DNA from: a virus | IMG/VR virus record: IMGVR_UViG_3300032174_000075 | Location: 1-64,000 of that record | Reading direction: 5' to 3' (one strand) | DNA length: 64,000 bases | Shown here: positions 26,264 through 36,156 of the stretch, one piece after another | How the letters are laid out: every line of letters starts with the position of its first letter | How positions within the stretch are numbered: position 1 is the first letter of the stretch | Notes under the pieces: model-generated | What the model was told of the DNA's origin: nothing | The model's input: the letters and a program-made list of their open reading frames with translations, nothing else | The model's database searches: none | Position numbers and translations under genes: made by a program

Positions 26264-27690
26264 GCGATTTGCCGACGATCATAACCAAGGATGGATTACA
26301 GCCGCAGACGCCAGCGGAACTTCGCGCCCAACTCATCGCATTGGCCGTCGCCGAAAGTCCCGGCCTCACCGCTACTCTCCCGGGCGCGCTTATCGAGGAT
26401 ATCGCCTCGACACAGGTAGCTGGCCTGACGCTGATCGACAGTGCCAGAGTGGAAACGGTCGATTCTCTGACGCCTTACGGGGCAAACGCATTTCTGCTGA
26501 ACGAGCTTGGTCAGATTTACGGCGTCCAGCAGGGCAAGCAGACAAGCACCTCCGTCTACGAAGTGTTCTCCGGGACGGTCGGGTTTATCGTCCCGCGCGG
26601 ATTTACGGTCAGCGACGGCACGCATCAATTCATCGTTCAAGACGGAGGGGTCGTTCAATCCGGTGGCTCGACAGCGCCTCTCTTCTGCCTAGCGACAGTC
26701 ACGGATTCATTCGCCGTCCCGGCAGGAACCGTTACGACGCTCATCACGTCCGTTCCTGGGAGCATCACCCTTTCTTGCACAAATCCGCAGGAAGGAATCC
26801 CAGGGACCGGCATGCAGAGCGAGAGTGACTATCGAGCCCAAGTGCTACAGGCCGGCAAAGCCGCCGCACAGGGCATGCCAACGTTCCTGAAGACGCTGGT
26901 AGGGCAGGTATTCGGCGTCCAGCAGCGCCTCATCTCCATGCGCCAAGCGAACGGAGGCTGGGAAGTCATCGTTGGCGGGGGCGATCCCTATGCCGTGGCA
27001 TATGCGATTTTCCAGGCCCTGTTCAACATCAACAATCTTGTCGGCTCGACGATTGCGATTACAGCGGTCACCAAGGCCAATCCCGGCGTTGCGACAACCG
27101 ATCTCAACCACGGCCTAGTGACCGGGCAGAACAACGTCAACATCGCCAACGCGGCAGGCGGCGGCTTTACGGTGATCAATGGCGGACCATACACGGTTAC
27201 CGTCATAGACGAAAAGAGATTCAGCTTTGCCGTCGATACGTCCGGATACTCCGGCACGTACACGGCAGGGACCGGAACTGTCACGCCGAATGCCCGCAAT
27301 ATCGCCGTCTCGGTCAACGACTATCCCGACACGTATTCGATCCCCTTTGTGGTTCCGCCTCAGCAGTCGGTCACAATCGGCCTGACATGGAACACGACGG
27401 CGACAAACTCCGTTTCCGCAACGGCGGTAGCAGAGGCCGGGGCACACGCTATCGCGAACTATGTGAACTCCATCCCTGTAGGAAGCCCGATCAACCTATT
27501 CGAGCTGCAATCGGTGTTTCAGGTGGCGGTGGCGGATTTGATCCCGACGCCGCTCTTGTCGCGGATGATCTTCACGGTTTCGGTCAATGGCGTGCCGACG
27601 ACTGTGGATTCCGGCACGGGCCTTTTTGAGGGAGACCCTGAGAGCTTTTTCCAGATGAGCCCCACCGACTGCGTAATCGTGCAAGGGTGA
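26260..27690 (+). CDS. Baseplate J-like protein with FCCH-like insertion
   Basis: 476 residues. Baseplate J signatures: LTPYGANAFLLNELGQIYGV, then GTVGFIVPRGFTVSDGTHQF, the SESDYRAQVLQAGKAAAQGM segment and a C-terminal ADLIPTPLLSRMIFTVSVNG. Residues ~266-348 (VATTDLNHGLVTGQNNVNI, YTVTVIDEKRFSFAVD, SGTYTAGTG) form an inserted beta module of the E1-FCCH-like type. gpJ forms the baseplate wedge that senses fibre contact. Part of the spike - gpJ - gpI block. Confidence 0.85.
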   Translation: MSDLPTIITKDGLQPQTPAELRAQLIALAVAESPGLTATLPGALIEDIASTQVAGLTLIDSARVETVDSLTPYGANAFLLNELGQIYGVQQGKQTSTSVYEVFSGTVGFIVPRGFTVSDGTHQFIVQDGGVVQSGGSTAPLFCLATVTDSFAVPAGTVTTLITSVPGSITLSCTNPQEGIPGTGMQSESDYRAQVLQAGKAAAQGMPTFLKTLVGQVFGVQQRLISMRQANGGWEVIVGGGDPYAVAYAIFQALFNINNLVGSTIAITAVTKANPGVATTDLNHGLVTGQNNVNIANAAGGGFTVINGGPYTVTVIDEKRFSFAVDTSGYSGTYTAGTGTVTPNARNIAVSVNDYPDTYSIPFVVPPQQSVTIGLTWNTTATNSVSATAVAEAGAHAIANYVNSIPVGSPINLFELQSVFQVAVADLIPTPLLSRMIFTVSVNGVPTTVDSGTGLFEGDPESFFQMSPTDCVIVQG

Positions 27691-27694
27691 GCGC

Positions 27695-28297
27695 GTGCTG
27701 ACGCAGATCATAAAACCCTATTTGTACGAAGAATACGCCGATGACGAAAACATTCAGGCTCTTGTGGACGCATGGTCTACGATTGCCCAGCAATACATGG
27801 ATTGGTTTGTCACCGTAAACCTTCCAATTTACACGGGGCCAGTCGTCTCAGGCGCGCTTCTGGACTGGGTAGGGCAAGGCCTTTATGGGATTGCCCGGCC
27901 CGTCCTTCCCTTTGGCGAGGCATCGGACGACGGGCTCTACAACGCGCTTCTATTCGACGAGCTGACATTCGACGACTCGGATATCACCAGCTCAGGGTCG
28001 TTCATCACAGACGACGACACGTACAGGCGCGTCATCACTTGGCACTTCTTCAAGGGGGATGGCAGGCAGTTCACGATTCCCTGGCTGAAGCGCCGCATCA
28101 TGCAGTTCCTGACTGGTGTGAACGGCATTCCCATCAACATCGACCAAACTTACGACGTGTCCGTGATGATCAGCGGAACGATAGCCACCATCACAATCCC
28201 AGCATCGTATTCGTTCGCCAATATCTTTCAGGCGGCGGTTGATGCTGGGGCATTGGAATTGCCATTTCAGTTTTCCTGGGCTGTCACGGTGGTATAA
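27695..28297 (+). CDS. Baseplate protein gpI-like (DUF2612)
   Basis: 200 residues from GTG, four bases after gpJ. The N-terminal segment (YADDENIQALVDAWSTIAQQ), LLDWVGQGLYGIARPVLPFG, and RRVITWHFFKGDGRQFTIPW with LKRRIMQFL match DUF2612, the gpI-type protein that connects gpJ to tail fibres. It is followed at once by the first tail-fibre gene. Confidence 0.8.
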   Translation: MLTQIIKPYLYEEYADDENIQALVDAWSTIAQQYMDWFVTVNLPIYTGPVVSGALLDWVGQGLYGIARPVLPFGEASDDGLYNALLFDELTFDDSDITSSGSFITDDDTYRRVITWHFFKGDGRQFTIPWLKRRIMQFLTGVNGIPINIDQTYDVSVMISGTIATITIPASYSFANIFQAAVDAGALELPFQFSWAVTVV

Positions 28298-28306
28298 GGA
28301 TAGGCA

Positions 28307-30850
28307 ATGGCCGCGACGAAATATCAGCTAGCCGCCAACCTTGCGAAGTCCACGCTCGCCTCGAATCTTTCATCCGGCGGCACGACGATCTCGCTTGCGC
28401 CGGGCACGGGCGCATTGTTTCCGTCACCTGGGGCGAACCAGTATTTCACCTTAACCTTGAAGGACGCCGCGACAGGGACATTCACCGAGATTGTCTGGTG
28501 CACGGCCCGAACCACGGATACGCTGACGGTCATCCGCGCCCAGGAAGGAACGACGGCACGGGCTTGGCTTGCGGGCGATCAGGCGAACAATCTATGGACG
28601 GCAGGCTCGTTCCAAAACCTGACGCAGCCAACCGACCTTCAGCAGCAGGCGCCGAACTACGCCCTGACGACCGGCGACAATACCCTGGTTGCCACATTGT
28701 CAGTCGTCCCGGCTGCATATGTGGCGGGCCTCACATTGCGGCTCACCAAGAACGCAAATCCCAATACGACAGCGGTCACCCTGAACGTCAATTCCTTGGG
28801 GGCTAAGTCTGTTGTTCATACGGACGGAACTGCGCTCGCGTCCGGCGATCTTCCGGGAAACTCGACGTTTATTGTCGTCTATGACGGCACGAAGTTTGTT
28901 CTACAGGGCCTTTCTACCGCCGCTGGCATTTCAACGTCGCAGCTCCAGCAACAGGCCGGCAATTACGCCCCCGATACAGGAAGTGCAAATTCCCTTGTCG
29001 TAACGCTCAATCCCGTTCCGGCGAACCTTGCCTTTCTCGTCGGCGTTCCGATTCGGATCAAAAAGAGCGCGGCTGCGAACACAGGCGGCTGCACGCTCGC
29101 GGTCAATGGCCTTGCTGCTACGGTCATGAAATACGCCGATGGCTCGACGCTGAAAGCCGGAGACTTGCCCGCGAATGGTGTTTTCGAGGCGGTCTATGAT
29201 GGCACACAGTTTGTGCTTCAAGGCCCGACAGGCGCGGCACAGACCGACAATCTCGCTGCTGGGGCCATACAACAGCAGGCCGGGAACTTCGCGGTCGATA
29301 CGGGCACGGCAAACGCCTTAGTCGTCACGCTATCGCCTGTTCCCGCTTCCTTGGCGTCGATCTTGGGCTCGCCCATTCGCATCCAGAAAGGAGCCGCCGC
29401 GAATACGAGCACTTGCACGCTGGCAGTGAATGGACTGACAGCGACCGCGATAAAATACGCAGACGGAACTTCGCTGAAGGCTTCCGACCTCCCGGCAAAT
29501 GGAGTCTTGGAAGTCAGCTACGACGGCACGCAGTTCATTCTGCTTTCCGTCTCAGGCAGTTCGCAGGTTGGCTCTTTGGCTGCGTCCGCCATACAGCTTC
29601 AAACCGGAAACTATGCCGTCGATAGCGGAAGCGCGAACGCGCTGGCCGTGACGTTGAGCCCTGTTCCGGCGAACTTGGCAGCGCTGGTCGGGACTCCGAT
29701 CCGCATCAAGAAATCCGGCTCGGCGAATACGGGGAGCTGCACCTTGGCCGTCAACGGGTTCACGGCAACGGCTGTGAAGTACGCCGATGGTACGTCCTTG
29801 AAGGCGGGCGATCTTCCCGCCAGCGGGGCGATAGAGGTTGTTTACGATGGGACGCAATTCGTCCTTCTATCGGTTACCGGCGCGACGCAGGTTGGAGGAC
29901 TTGCTGGTGCTGCAATCCAGGCTCAAGCAGGAAACTATGCGCTAACGACCGGAGACAATACGCTTGTCGCGACGCTGTCGCCGGTTCCGGGAGCATATGC
30001 CGCTGGATTGACGCTCCGTCTGACGAAGAATGCGAACGCGAACAGCACGGCTGTGACGCTGAATGTGAACAGCCTTGGTGCAAAGAATGTCGTGCATAGC
30101 GATGGCTCGGCGCTGGCTGCTGGTGATTTGCCTGCCAATTCGACCTTTGTAGTCGTCTACGACGGCACGAGTTTTGTTCTGCAAGGTCTTTCGGCAGTTG
30201 CCGGGGTAACAGAAACACAATTACAGCAGCAAGCCGGAAATTACGCGGTGGATACAGGGTCAGCCCTGAATGCCATAACGATCACGCTGGACCCTGTTCC
30301 GACATTGACGGAACTGATTGGCGCTCCGATCAGAGTCAAAAAGAGTGCGAACTCAAACAGCGGCGCCTGCACGCTCAATGTGAACAGTCTTGGCGCGATA
30401 GAGATCAAATACGCCGATGGCGCAAGCATGCGGAGCGCCGATCTTTATTCGAACAGCCTTTTTACTGTCATCTATAACGGGACCGTTTTTGTTTTGCAGA
30501 GCATTACCGGCACGCGGCAGATAGTAAATCTGCTCGGCGACAGGGCGATCACCGATAATGGGTTTCTGCGGATAGGTTCGCTGCTCCTGCAATGGGGACT
30601 GACACTGCCGTTTTCGACCGCAGACGGTGTTCAGACGATCAATTTCAACACAGCCTATACCGTCAAGTGTTACGGCGTGAGTCTTGTCGGCATCAACCCA
30701 TCTGGCGGAACAGCCTTGAGTTTTGATACCTTCCCTGAAGCAGTGGACTTCAGTTCTTCCACGGCCAGCTTCACGGCACTAATGCAGGCAACGGACGGCT
30801 CCGCTACGAATACGCAGAAAGCTGTCGCTTGGTTCGCTTGGGGGGATTAG
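28307..30850 (+). CDS. Repetitive tail fibre protein
   Basis: 847 residues. Residues 1-110 form the attachment part. From residue 111 there are six repeats of about 100 residues, each opening with a variant of [LI]Q.Q.[AG]NYA..[TS]G and ending with a YDGT.FVL.. strand. Repeats 1 and 5 (TTGDNTLVATLS, NVNSLGAK) form one subtype and repeats 2, 3, 4 and 6 (IRIKKS, CTLAVNG) another, giving the order A-B-B-B-A-B. The C-terminal ~100 residues (FLRIGSLLLQWGLTLPFSTA) resemble a gp53-type receptor-binding tip. It recognises the host surface. Confidence 0.82.
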   Translation: MAATKYQLAANLAKSTLASNLSSGGTTISLAPGTGALFPSPGANQYFTLTLKDAATGTFTEIVWCTARTTDTLTVIRAQEGTTARAWLAGDQANNLWTAGSFQNLTQPTDLQQQAPNYALTTGDNTLVATLSVVPAAYVAGLTLRLTKNANPNTTAVTLNVNSLGAKSVVHTDGTALASGDLPGNSTFIVVYDGTKFVLQGLSTAAGISTSQLQQQAGNYAPDTGSANSLVVTLNPVPANLAFLVGVPIRIKKSAAANTGGCTLAVNGLAATVMKYADGSTLKAGDLPANGVFEAVYDGTQFVLQGPTGAAQTDNLAAGAIQQQAGNFAVDTGTANALVVTLSPVPASLASILGSPIRIQKGAAANTSTCTLAVNGLTATAIKYADGTSLKASDLPANGVLEVSYDGTQFILLSVSGSSQVGSLAASAIQLQTGNYAVDSGSANALAVTLSPVPANLAALVGTPIRIKKSGSANTGSCTLAVNGFTATAVKYADGTSLKAGDLPASGAIEVVYDGTQFVLLSVTGATQVGGLAGAAIQAQAGNYALTTGDNTLVATLSPVPGAYAAGLTLRLTKNANANSTAVTLNVNSLGAKNVVHSDGSALAAGDLPANSTFVVVYDGTSFVLQGLSAVAGVTETQLQQQAGNYAVDTGSALNAITITLDPVPTLTELIGAPIRVKKSANSNSGACTLNVNSLGAIEIKYADGASMRSADLYSNSLFTVIYNGTVFVLQSITGTRQIVNLLGDRAITDNGFLRIGSLLLQWGLTLPFSTADGVQTINFNTAYTVKCYGVSLVGINPSGGTALSFDTFPEAVDFSSSTASFTALMQATDGSATNTQKAVAWFAWGD

Positions 30851-30878
30851 AATATCATGAGGTCGAAGGAACTTTGAC

Positions 30879-32315
30879 ATGAACATTTTCCGATGCGTGG
30901 TTGGCGCAACGTTGGTCGCGCTTGGTTTAGCGACTGGGGCTGGTGCGCAAACTCAGACCGCGCCAGTGCCGCAGTGCCAGTATCAGCCGAGCGGCGTCCA
31001 AGGTGGCACGCCGTCGTCGTGCGGCAATCTTCAAGGCTTTATCGGCAGCGACGGGAAGGTTCATCAAGTCTCGTCAACGGACCCCCTGCCAACGGCCGCC
31101 AGCAGCGGCGGAACGGTCAACCAGGGCACGCCTAACGCTGGCGGGACTGCCTCATGGTGGACGCGCCTTGTCGACAATCTCGGGTCTGCGATTACCTCGA
31201 CACTGAATGGCGGCAAGCAATCTCTCGACGTGAACGTGAGCGGGTCGGCGCTGCCAGCGAACGCGGCGCAGGAAACCGGGGGAAATCTCGCCACTATCGC
31301 GACCAATACGACGGGGGGTGCGACTGCTGTAAGACAGGATACCGGCAATGCGTCGCTTTCTACGATTGCGACCAACACAACTGGTGCATCAACATCAGCG
31401 AAACAGGACACCGGAAATACATCACTGTCTTCAATCGACACGAAGTTGTCGTCACAGGCAACGGCCGCGAATCAAACTACTGGCAATACATCACTTTCAA
31501 GCATCGACACGAAACTCACCAGCCAGGCGACGGCGGCAAATCAGACGACGGCGAATGGTTCACTCTCGACGATTGCCACGAATACGACCGGGTCCTCTAC
31601 CGCAGCGAACCAATCTGCGATTCAGGCGCCCGTTGCCCCTGCCACAGCAACGGCGACGAAGTCTGTTCTCGGCGGGTGCCAATACAATTCGGCCGGCATT
31701 ACGCCTACAGATGGGCAACAGTTCGCACTCCAATGCGGGCCGAAGGGCGGCCTCAGCGTTGGCGGTAGTGTCGCTTCTGCGGCGACGGACAACGGAAACC
31801 CCGTCAAGACGGGAGCGGTGTACAATTCATCGGTTCCTACGGTCACGACAGGACAGCGGGTCGATACGCAGGCCGACGCGCACGGCGACACGAAGATCGT
31901 CCCTGCGGATGCAAATGGCGTGCCTATCGACCCCACGCAGCCTGCGCCGATTTATGCCGCGCCTTGTGCGACGAATGCTTGCGGAATTTCCCGCGTTGCA
32001 TCTACGGCGGTCGAATCCGGCCATGTCATCAAGGCCAGTGCCGGAAATCTCTATGACCTACAGGTCACGACGGGGGCGGGCGCTGGAAACGTCATGGTAT
32101 TCAATTCGACGACGGTTCCGGGTGACGGAGCGGTTACGCCGGTCATCTGCGCGCCTGTTGCTGCGAACTCGATGATCGACATTGGCGCTGGCGGCGACCC
32201 GCCTGGGTACTTCACGACGGGGATATCCGTCGCATTTTCAACTGCGGCAGGTAGCGCCGCATGTCTAACCAAAACGGCCTCCTCGACTGCATTCTTCTCT
32301 TGGAAGTCACAGTGA
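30879..32315 (+). CDS. Repetitive phage protein with Sec signal peptide
   Basis: 478 residues. The N-terminus has a clear signal peptide (MNIFRCVVGATLVALGLATG, AGA cleavage motif near residue 23). Residues ~140-255 are short repeats of the form [TD]TGN.SLS.I.TK / TTGASTSAKQ, predicting a fibrous trimer. The C-terminal ~130 residues are beta-rich and similar in style to the next gene. It lies inside the fibre locus, one base overlapping its successor. A secreted fibre is unexpected for a cytoplasmically assembled virion. Confidence 0.72.
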   Translation: MNIFRCVVGATLVALGLATGAGAQTQTAPVPQCQYQPSGVQGGTPSSCGNLQGFIGSDGKVHQVSSTDPLPTAASSGGTVNQGTPNAGGTASWWTRLVDNLGSAITSTLNGGKQSLDVNVSGSALPANAAQETGGNLATIATNTTGGATAVRQDTGNASLSTIATNTTGASTSAKQDTGNTSLSSIDTKLSSQATAANQTTGNTSLSSIDTKLTSQATAANQTTANGSLSTIATNTTGSSTAANQSAIQAPVAPATATATKSVLGGCQYNSAGITPTDGQQFALQCGPKGGLSVGGSVASAATDNGNPVKTGAVYNSSVPTVTTGQRVDTQADAHGDTKIVPADANGVPIDPTQPAPIYAAPCATNACGISRVASTAVESGHVIKASAGNLYDLQVTTGAGAGNVMVFNSTTVPGDGAVTPVICAPVAANSMIDIGAGGDPPGYFTTGISVAFSTAAGSAACLTKTASSTAFFSWKSQ

Positions 32316-32776
32316 TGCGCAAAACGCTCTTGCTTGTTGCCGTCGCATTCTGCGTTGGGCTTATATCGCATTCCAGCGCTGACACTGCCTCGGTCAGCGG
32401 TGTGCCGGCGAAGACGACGAACATTGTCTCGGCCAAAAGCGTCAACCTTCAATCGACGGGCGATCAAGGCACGATCTCGATCCCACCGCAGATTACGAAG
32501 TACGCGGTCACGGCCGTACAGATCACGAATTGCTCCGCTACGCCTATTCTGGCCCAGCCCGCGATCTACACGGGAGCCAGCGCGTCCGGGACGAACATTG
32601 TGGCTGCGGCTGTCATTACGACGGCGACGGCGACAACAAAAGTTGTCAATTCTACGGTCGTAGCAGGAACGCTGACCACGGCACTCACGGCCTCGACGCT
32701 CTACATCAACGTCACTGTCGCGAACTCCGGGGCGTTGACGTGTGATTTTTACGTTGTCCTGAATGACCTGAGCTAG
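32315..32776 (+). CDS. Small secreted beta-rich protein in fibre locus
   Basis: 153 residues from ATG 32315, which overlaps the previous stop; a longer upstream start is unlikely because it would bury the signal. The N-terminus MRKTLLLVAVAFCVGLISHS is a signal peptide. The mature part is Thr/Ala/Val-rich with two cysteines (ITNCSATPILAQPAIYTGAS, GALTCDFYVVLND), possibly a disulfide, fitting an exported protein. Function unknown. Confidence 0.65.
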   Translation: MRKTLLLVAVAFCVGLISHSSADTASVSGVPAKTTNIVSAKSVNLQSTGDQGTISIPPQITKYAVTAVQITNCSATPILAQPAIYTGASASGTNIVAAAVITTATATTKVVNSTVVAGTLTTALTASTLYINVTVANSGALTCDFYVVLNDLS

Positions 32777-32784
32777 GGGGCTGC

Positions 32785-33630
32785 ATGAACCGCCGCGATC
32801 TACTCAAGGCCATGGCGACGGCTCCGATCATCGGGGCGCCGAATATCGCTCGCGCGGGCTACATATACGGCCGCAAACCTTGGGTGCCGACAGACCTTGG
32901 CACACAACTCGTCGCATGGTGGCGCGCGCAAGACTACACGCTTATGGTCGATGATGGCTCGGGGCTGATATCGAGTTGGAAGGACTATATCGGCGGTCTC
33001 ACCGTTACGGCGACGACCACGGCACGTCCCACCTGGAGCGCGACAAGCTTCAACAGCAGCTACCCCGGACTAACCTTCGATGGATCAGCAAACTGTTTCG
33101 TTGCAACCTCATTCGGCGCTTTGCCGACCGGCTCGACGGCCGGAGAGATTTGGTGCGTGGCGACGCAGACCGTCGCGCAGATAGGCTATGTCTGTTCCTA
33201 TGGCGGCACCGCTGGCGGGACTCTTCGCCGAGCCGGCGTCAACGCGACATTCCATCCGAACGGTGGCGATGGCACGACAGCTCTTGCCGATAGCGGAACC
33301 AATCTGGTTTCATCTCCGGCGATTTGGGGGATTCAGTTCAGCGGGACGACGGCAAATGGTTGGATCAACGGAACAGCCTTCAATTCAAACCCGACGACCA
33401 TTGGTTCGCTCAATACGCTCACGACACGCCTTCGCATCGGCTCAAACAACGGCTCGTCAGCCGCAAGTTTCTTCGGCGGCGTGGGCAGCGATATTCTGGT
33501 AGTGAGCCCCACTTTATCGACAGCGAATCGGCAAAATCTTGAAGGCTATTTCGCTTGGGCGCGGGGCATGCAGACGGCTTCGAACTCATTCCTTCCTGCC
33601 TCGCAGCCCTACAGATATGCTCCGCCCTAA
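32785..33630 (+). CDS. Concanavalin-like protein with Tat-type signal
   Basis: 281 residues. The N-terminus MNRRDLLKAMATAPIIGAPN with IARA has a twin-arginine pattern (RRDLLK), a hydrophobic stretch and an AxA-like cleavage site. The rest looks like a LamG/concanavalin A-like lectin fold (LVAWWRAQDYTLMVDDGSG, YPGLTFDGSANCF, FFGGVGSDILVVS), often used for glycan binding. Third consecutive gene of the fibre locus with an export signal. It might bind host surface sugars. Confidence 0.7.
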   Translation: MNRRDLLKAMATAPIIGAPNIARAGYIYGRKPWVPTDLGTQLVAWWRAQDYTLMVDDGSGLISSWKDYIGGLTVTATTTARPTWSATSFNSSYPGLTFDGSANCFVATSFGALPTGSTAGEIWCVATQTVAQIGYVCSYGGTAGGTLRRAGVNATFHPNGGDGTTALADSGTNLVSSPAIWGIQFSGTTANGWINGTAFNSNPTTIGSLNTLTTRLRIGSNNGSSAASFFGGVGSDILVVSPTLSTANRQNLEGYFAWARGMQTASNSFLPASQPYRYAPP

Positions 33631-33645
33631 GCCAGAGATATTGAA

Positions 33646-36156
33646 ATGACCGTTGGCACTCAATCCGTGACGATCATCGGCAATGCCACAGGGCCTCGCG
33701 GTCCTGCCGGGCCTCAAGCGCCTGCGCCGACCGTTGCGGACGTGGAAACCTTTCGTAAGTCGAGCTTTGGCGATACCAGCGCGATCTTCGTCTCTGGGTA
33801 TTACGGCTTCGGCACGCCCGGGGGTGGGTTGTTCTTGTATGATCTAGCCGCCGGTGCCGACAATGGCGGAACGGTCTTGCATGATTCCGGAGGACGCCCC
33901 TTCGTCCGGCAGAACTACACAGGCTCCATCTATGAGTGGGGCGCGAAATGTGACGGCGTGATGTCCACTGCGCCAGGGGCGATAACCATAGGGTCCAGTA
34001 CATTTACGTCTCCAATTGCGTTGACGCAGGCCGATATCGGAAAGCCGATTGCCATTGTCGGCGCTGGGGCTAGCGATGGAACGCTCGCCACTACGATTTT
34101 GAACGTCGATGTTACTGGGTTAATTCTGACCCTTTCCACTCCCGCAGTTTCGACCGTTCCGACATATCTAGCGCGCGCCGCAGGGGCAATCGTCACGCCT
34201 GGCTCGGCTTATGTGGTCGGCGATCAAAGCGTTATGTCGGACGGCACGACTATCTTTGTTGCTTCCGTTGGTTCGTCCGGAGAGATCACAAAATTCCTTG
34301 TCATGGCGCAGGGTGCCAATATTGCGACGTTACCCGGCACGCTCACGCAAAGCAGCACGACAGGCGCTGGGCATGATTTTACATGCACGCTTTCATACAC
34401 TGCCAGCGGGCAGTTTGCCTATGCAACAAACGACGGCGCAATTCTGAATACCGCGCTGGCTTGGACCGCAGCAAATCCAAATGCGCCCGATGTAAGTATT
34501 CCACGAAAAGTTCTCGCGACCACGACGCCGATCTTGATGCCGTCCGGAGAAGTTCATCTTCGTGGTGGAGGAGGATTGAGTCTAAACAGCAACGCGGGGG
34601 CGGGCATTCTTGCTTTGGCGCCTATGAGCACGGGCGTCGTCTATCGCTCTTCGACGGCCGGAACAGGCGGGGGTGGCGTTCACAGCCTTTGGGTCGATGC
34701 TTACCAGCTCGCCCCATCCGCGACTGAACATGCCGGCGGACGAGATTTCATCTGGGAAAGCGTTTCTTCGCGAAATGGCCTAGTCCAGAACCACTATGCC
34801 CACGGCTCGACCACGGATGCTTGCGCGGGCGTGCTGTATACGCGGCCAGATGCGCGCGTTATCACGCAAACCTTCGCCAGAATCGACAAGGCCGCCCTCT
34901 ACGGGTTCAATTTCCAATCGAACGGAGGACCCGGAACTATCAATTCCCCGGCCTCATCGAACAGTCTGACCTCGGCTATCGAAGATGCGACCTCGGGACT
35001 TCATATCTCCAGCGGCAATATCTTCGGGGCATGGCCTTACGCGCCGCAATACGGGATCAATGTCACTGGGCAGGCAACCCTAATTGGAAATCAAACCGGA
35101 GGCCCGAGGATCGCGGGAGTGCGCGTCGCCGCCGGAAGGGTTCTGTGCCAAAATACTTACGTCCAGTTTGGCGCAACCACATATGCTGGCCCTGGAACTT
35201 ATGGCGTCCTGATCGAGGCTACTGGGTCCCCTTATTTTACCAACGATTGCGTGGTCATGGGGACGACGACCGATAGCGATATCGGCGCTGGCAATGTTAT
35301 CCACCAAAACGGTTCGCCAGGAACTGGGACCGTCGTCCAGAATAATGCCAACGCGACATATTCTTGGCCCCCGGCCTCGAATGCCTCTACCGCTTCGATA
35401 TGGGCTCAGCCGACGACAAATGGCCTAGCCTCGGAAGCGGCAACCCTTTTGTCGCCAGCAATGGGATTCACGCAGTTCAATCTCTATGACACGTTGTTCC
35501 GCGCGATAGGGCCAAGCATCCTTGCGAAGCTTGATTTGCTGTATGTCTTTGTCGCCTTGGACGAGATAACGGCGCTCATCAATATCGCGAACCCAAGTGG
35601 TCCGGTATGCCTGAAGGTCGGGGCGCCAATCTTCACGGCCCTTGGCGGGTATACTGGCAACGGTTCTGGTTATCTCGACAATCAGATCATCACGAGCACG
35701 CTCACCAAGTTCGTGTTGAACGATGCTTCAATGTTCGTTTGGACGGGGGATGATCAGGCCGCGAACAATTCGTATGCTGTAGGGCAAGCCAGTTCTCCGC
35801 GCTCGCGCATCAATCCAAGAACGGCCTCTTTGAAACTTCTTACGCGCTCGCAAAGCGCGACGGACGACTCTACGGTCGGCAACGTAGCAAACAGCATCGG
35901 TATGACTGGTTGGACGAGAAACGCAGCGCCGAGCTACACGCAATACAAGGACGCTGTTGTAGTCGGAACGCCGGCCACAGCTTCTACAGCGCGCGGAAAC
36001 GCCGACATGACATTTCTTTCCGATTCGCTGGCTACTTTCTCGACGCGAAACATTCAAGCATTTGCGTGCGGCGGTTATCTGACGCCCACGGAGGTGACGG
36101 GGCTATTCACTCCGATGCGCGCCTACCTCGTGTCGCAAGGCCAGCCGGTGACCTAA
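33646..36156 (+). CDS. Tailspike: collagen-like stalk, beta-helix and lectin-like C-terminus
   Basis: 836 residues. A short collagen-like GPRGPAGPQAP segment near residue 19 is followed by a domain with YEWGAKCDGV near residue 103, the usual opening of pectate-lyase-type beta-helices. A long Gly/Asn/Thr-rich repetitive stretch then runs to about residue 590. The C-terminal ~230 residues (LGGYTGNGSGYLDNQI, GNADMTFLSDSLATF) resemble a concanavalin-like domain. It is likely a polysaccharide-binding or depolymerising tailspike. No signal peptide, unlike the three genes before it. Confidence 0.75.
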   Translation: MTVGTQSVTIIGNATGPRGPAGPQAPAPTVADVETFRKSSFGDTSAIFVSGYYGFGTPGGGLFLYDLAAGADNGGTVLHDSGGRPFVRQNYTGSIYEWGAKCDGVMSTAPGAITIGSSTFTSPIALTQADIGKPIAIVGAGASDGTLATTILNVDVTGLILTLSTPAVSTVPTYLARAAGAIVTPGSAYVVGDQSVMSDGTTIFVASVGSSGEITKFLVMAQGANIATLPGTLTQSSTTGAGHDFTCTLSYTASGQFAYATNDGAILNTALAWTAANPNAPDVSIPRKVLATTTPILMPSGEVHLRGGGGLSLNSNAGAGILALAPMSTGVVYRSSTAGTGGGGVHSLWVDAYQLAPSATEHAGGRDFIWESVSSRNGLVQNHYAHGSTTDACAGVLYTRPDARVITQTFARIDKAALYGFNFQSNGGPGTINSPASSNSLTSAIEDATSGLHISSGNIFGAWPYAPQYGINVTGQATLIGNQTGGPRIAGVRVAAGRVLCQNTYVQFGATTYAGPGTYGVLIEATGSPYFTNDCVVMGTTTDSDIGAGNVIHQNGSPGTGTVVQNNANATYSWPPASNASTASIWAQPTTNGLASEAATLLSPAMGFTQFNLYDTLFRAIGPSILAKLDLLYVFVALDEITALINIANPSGPVCLKVGAPIFTALGGYTGNGSGYLDNQIITSTLTKFVLNDASMFVWTGDDQAANNSYAVGQASSPRSRINPRTASLKLLTRSQSATDDSTVGNVANSIGMTGWTRNAAPSYTQYKDAVVVGTPATASTARGNADMTFLSDSLATFSTRNIQAFACGGYLTPTEVTGLFTPMRAYLVSQGQPVT

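Noticed and set aside
29552-30592. Several reverse-strand frames under the tail-fibre gene
   Set aside because: Repeated at the same period as the fibre repeats, so they are antisense reflections of the repeat structure.
30879-36156. Diversity-generating retroelement acting on the fibre locus
   Set aside because: No reverse transcriptase, template repeat or adenine-rich variable repeat pair was seen in the window.
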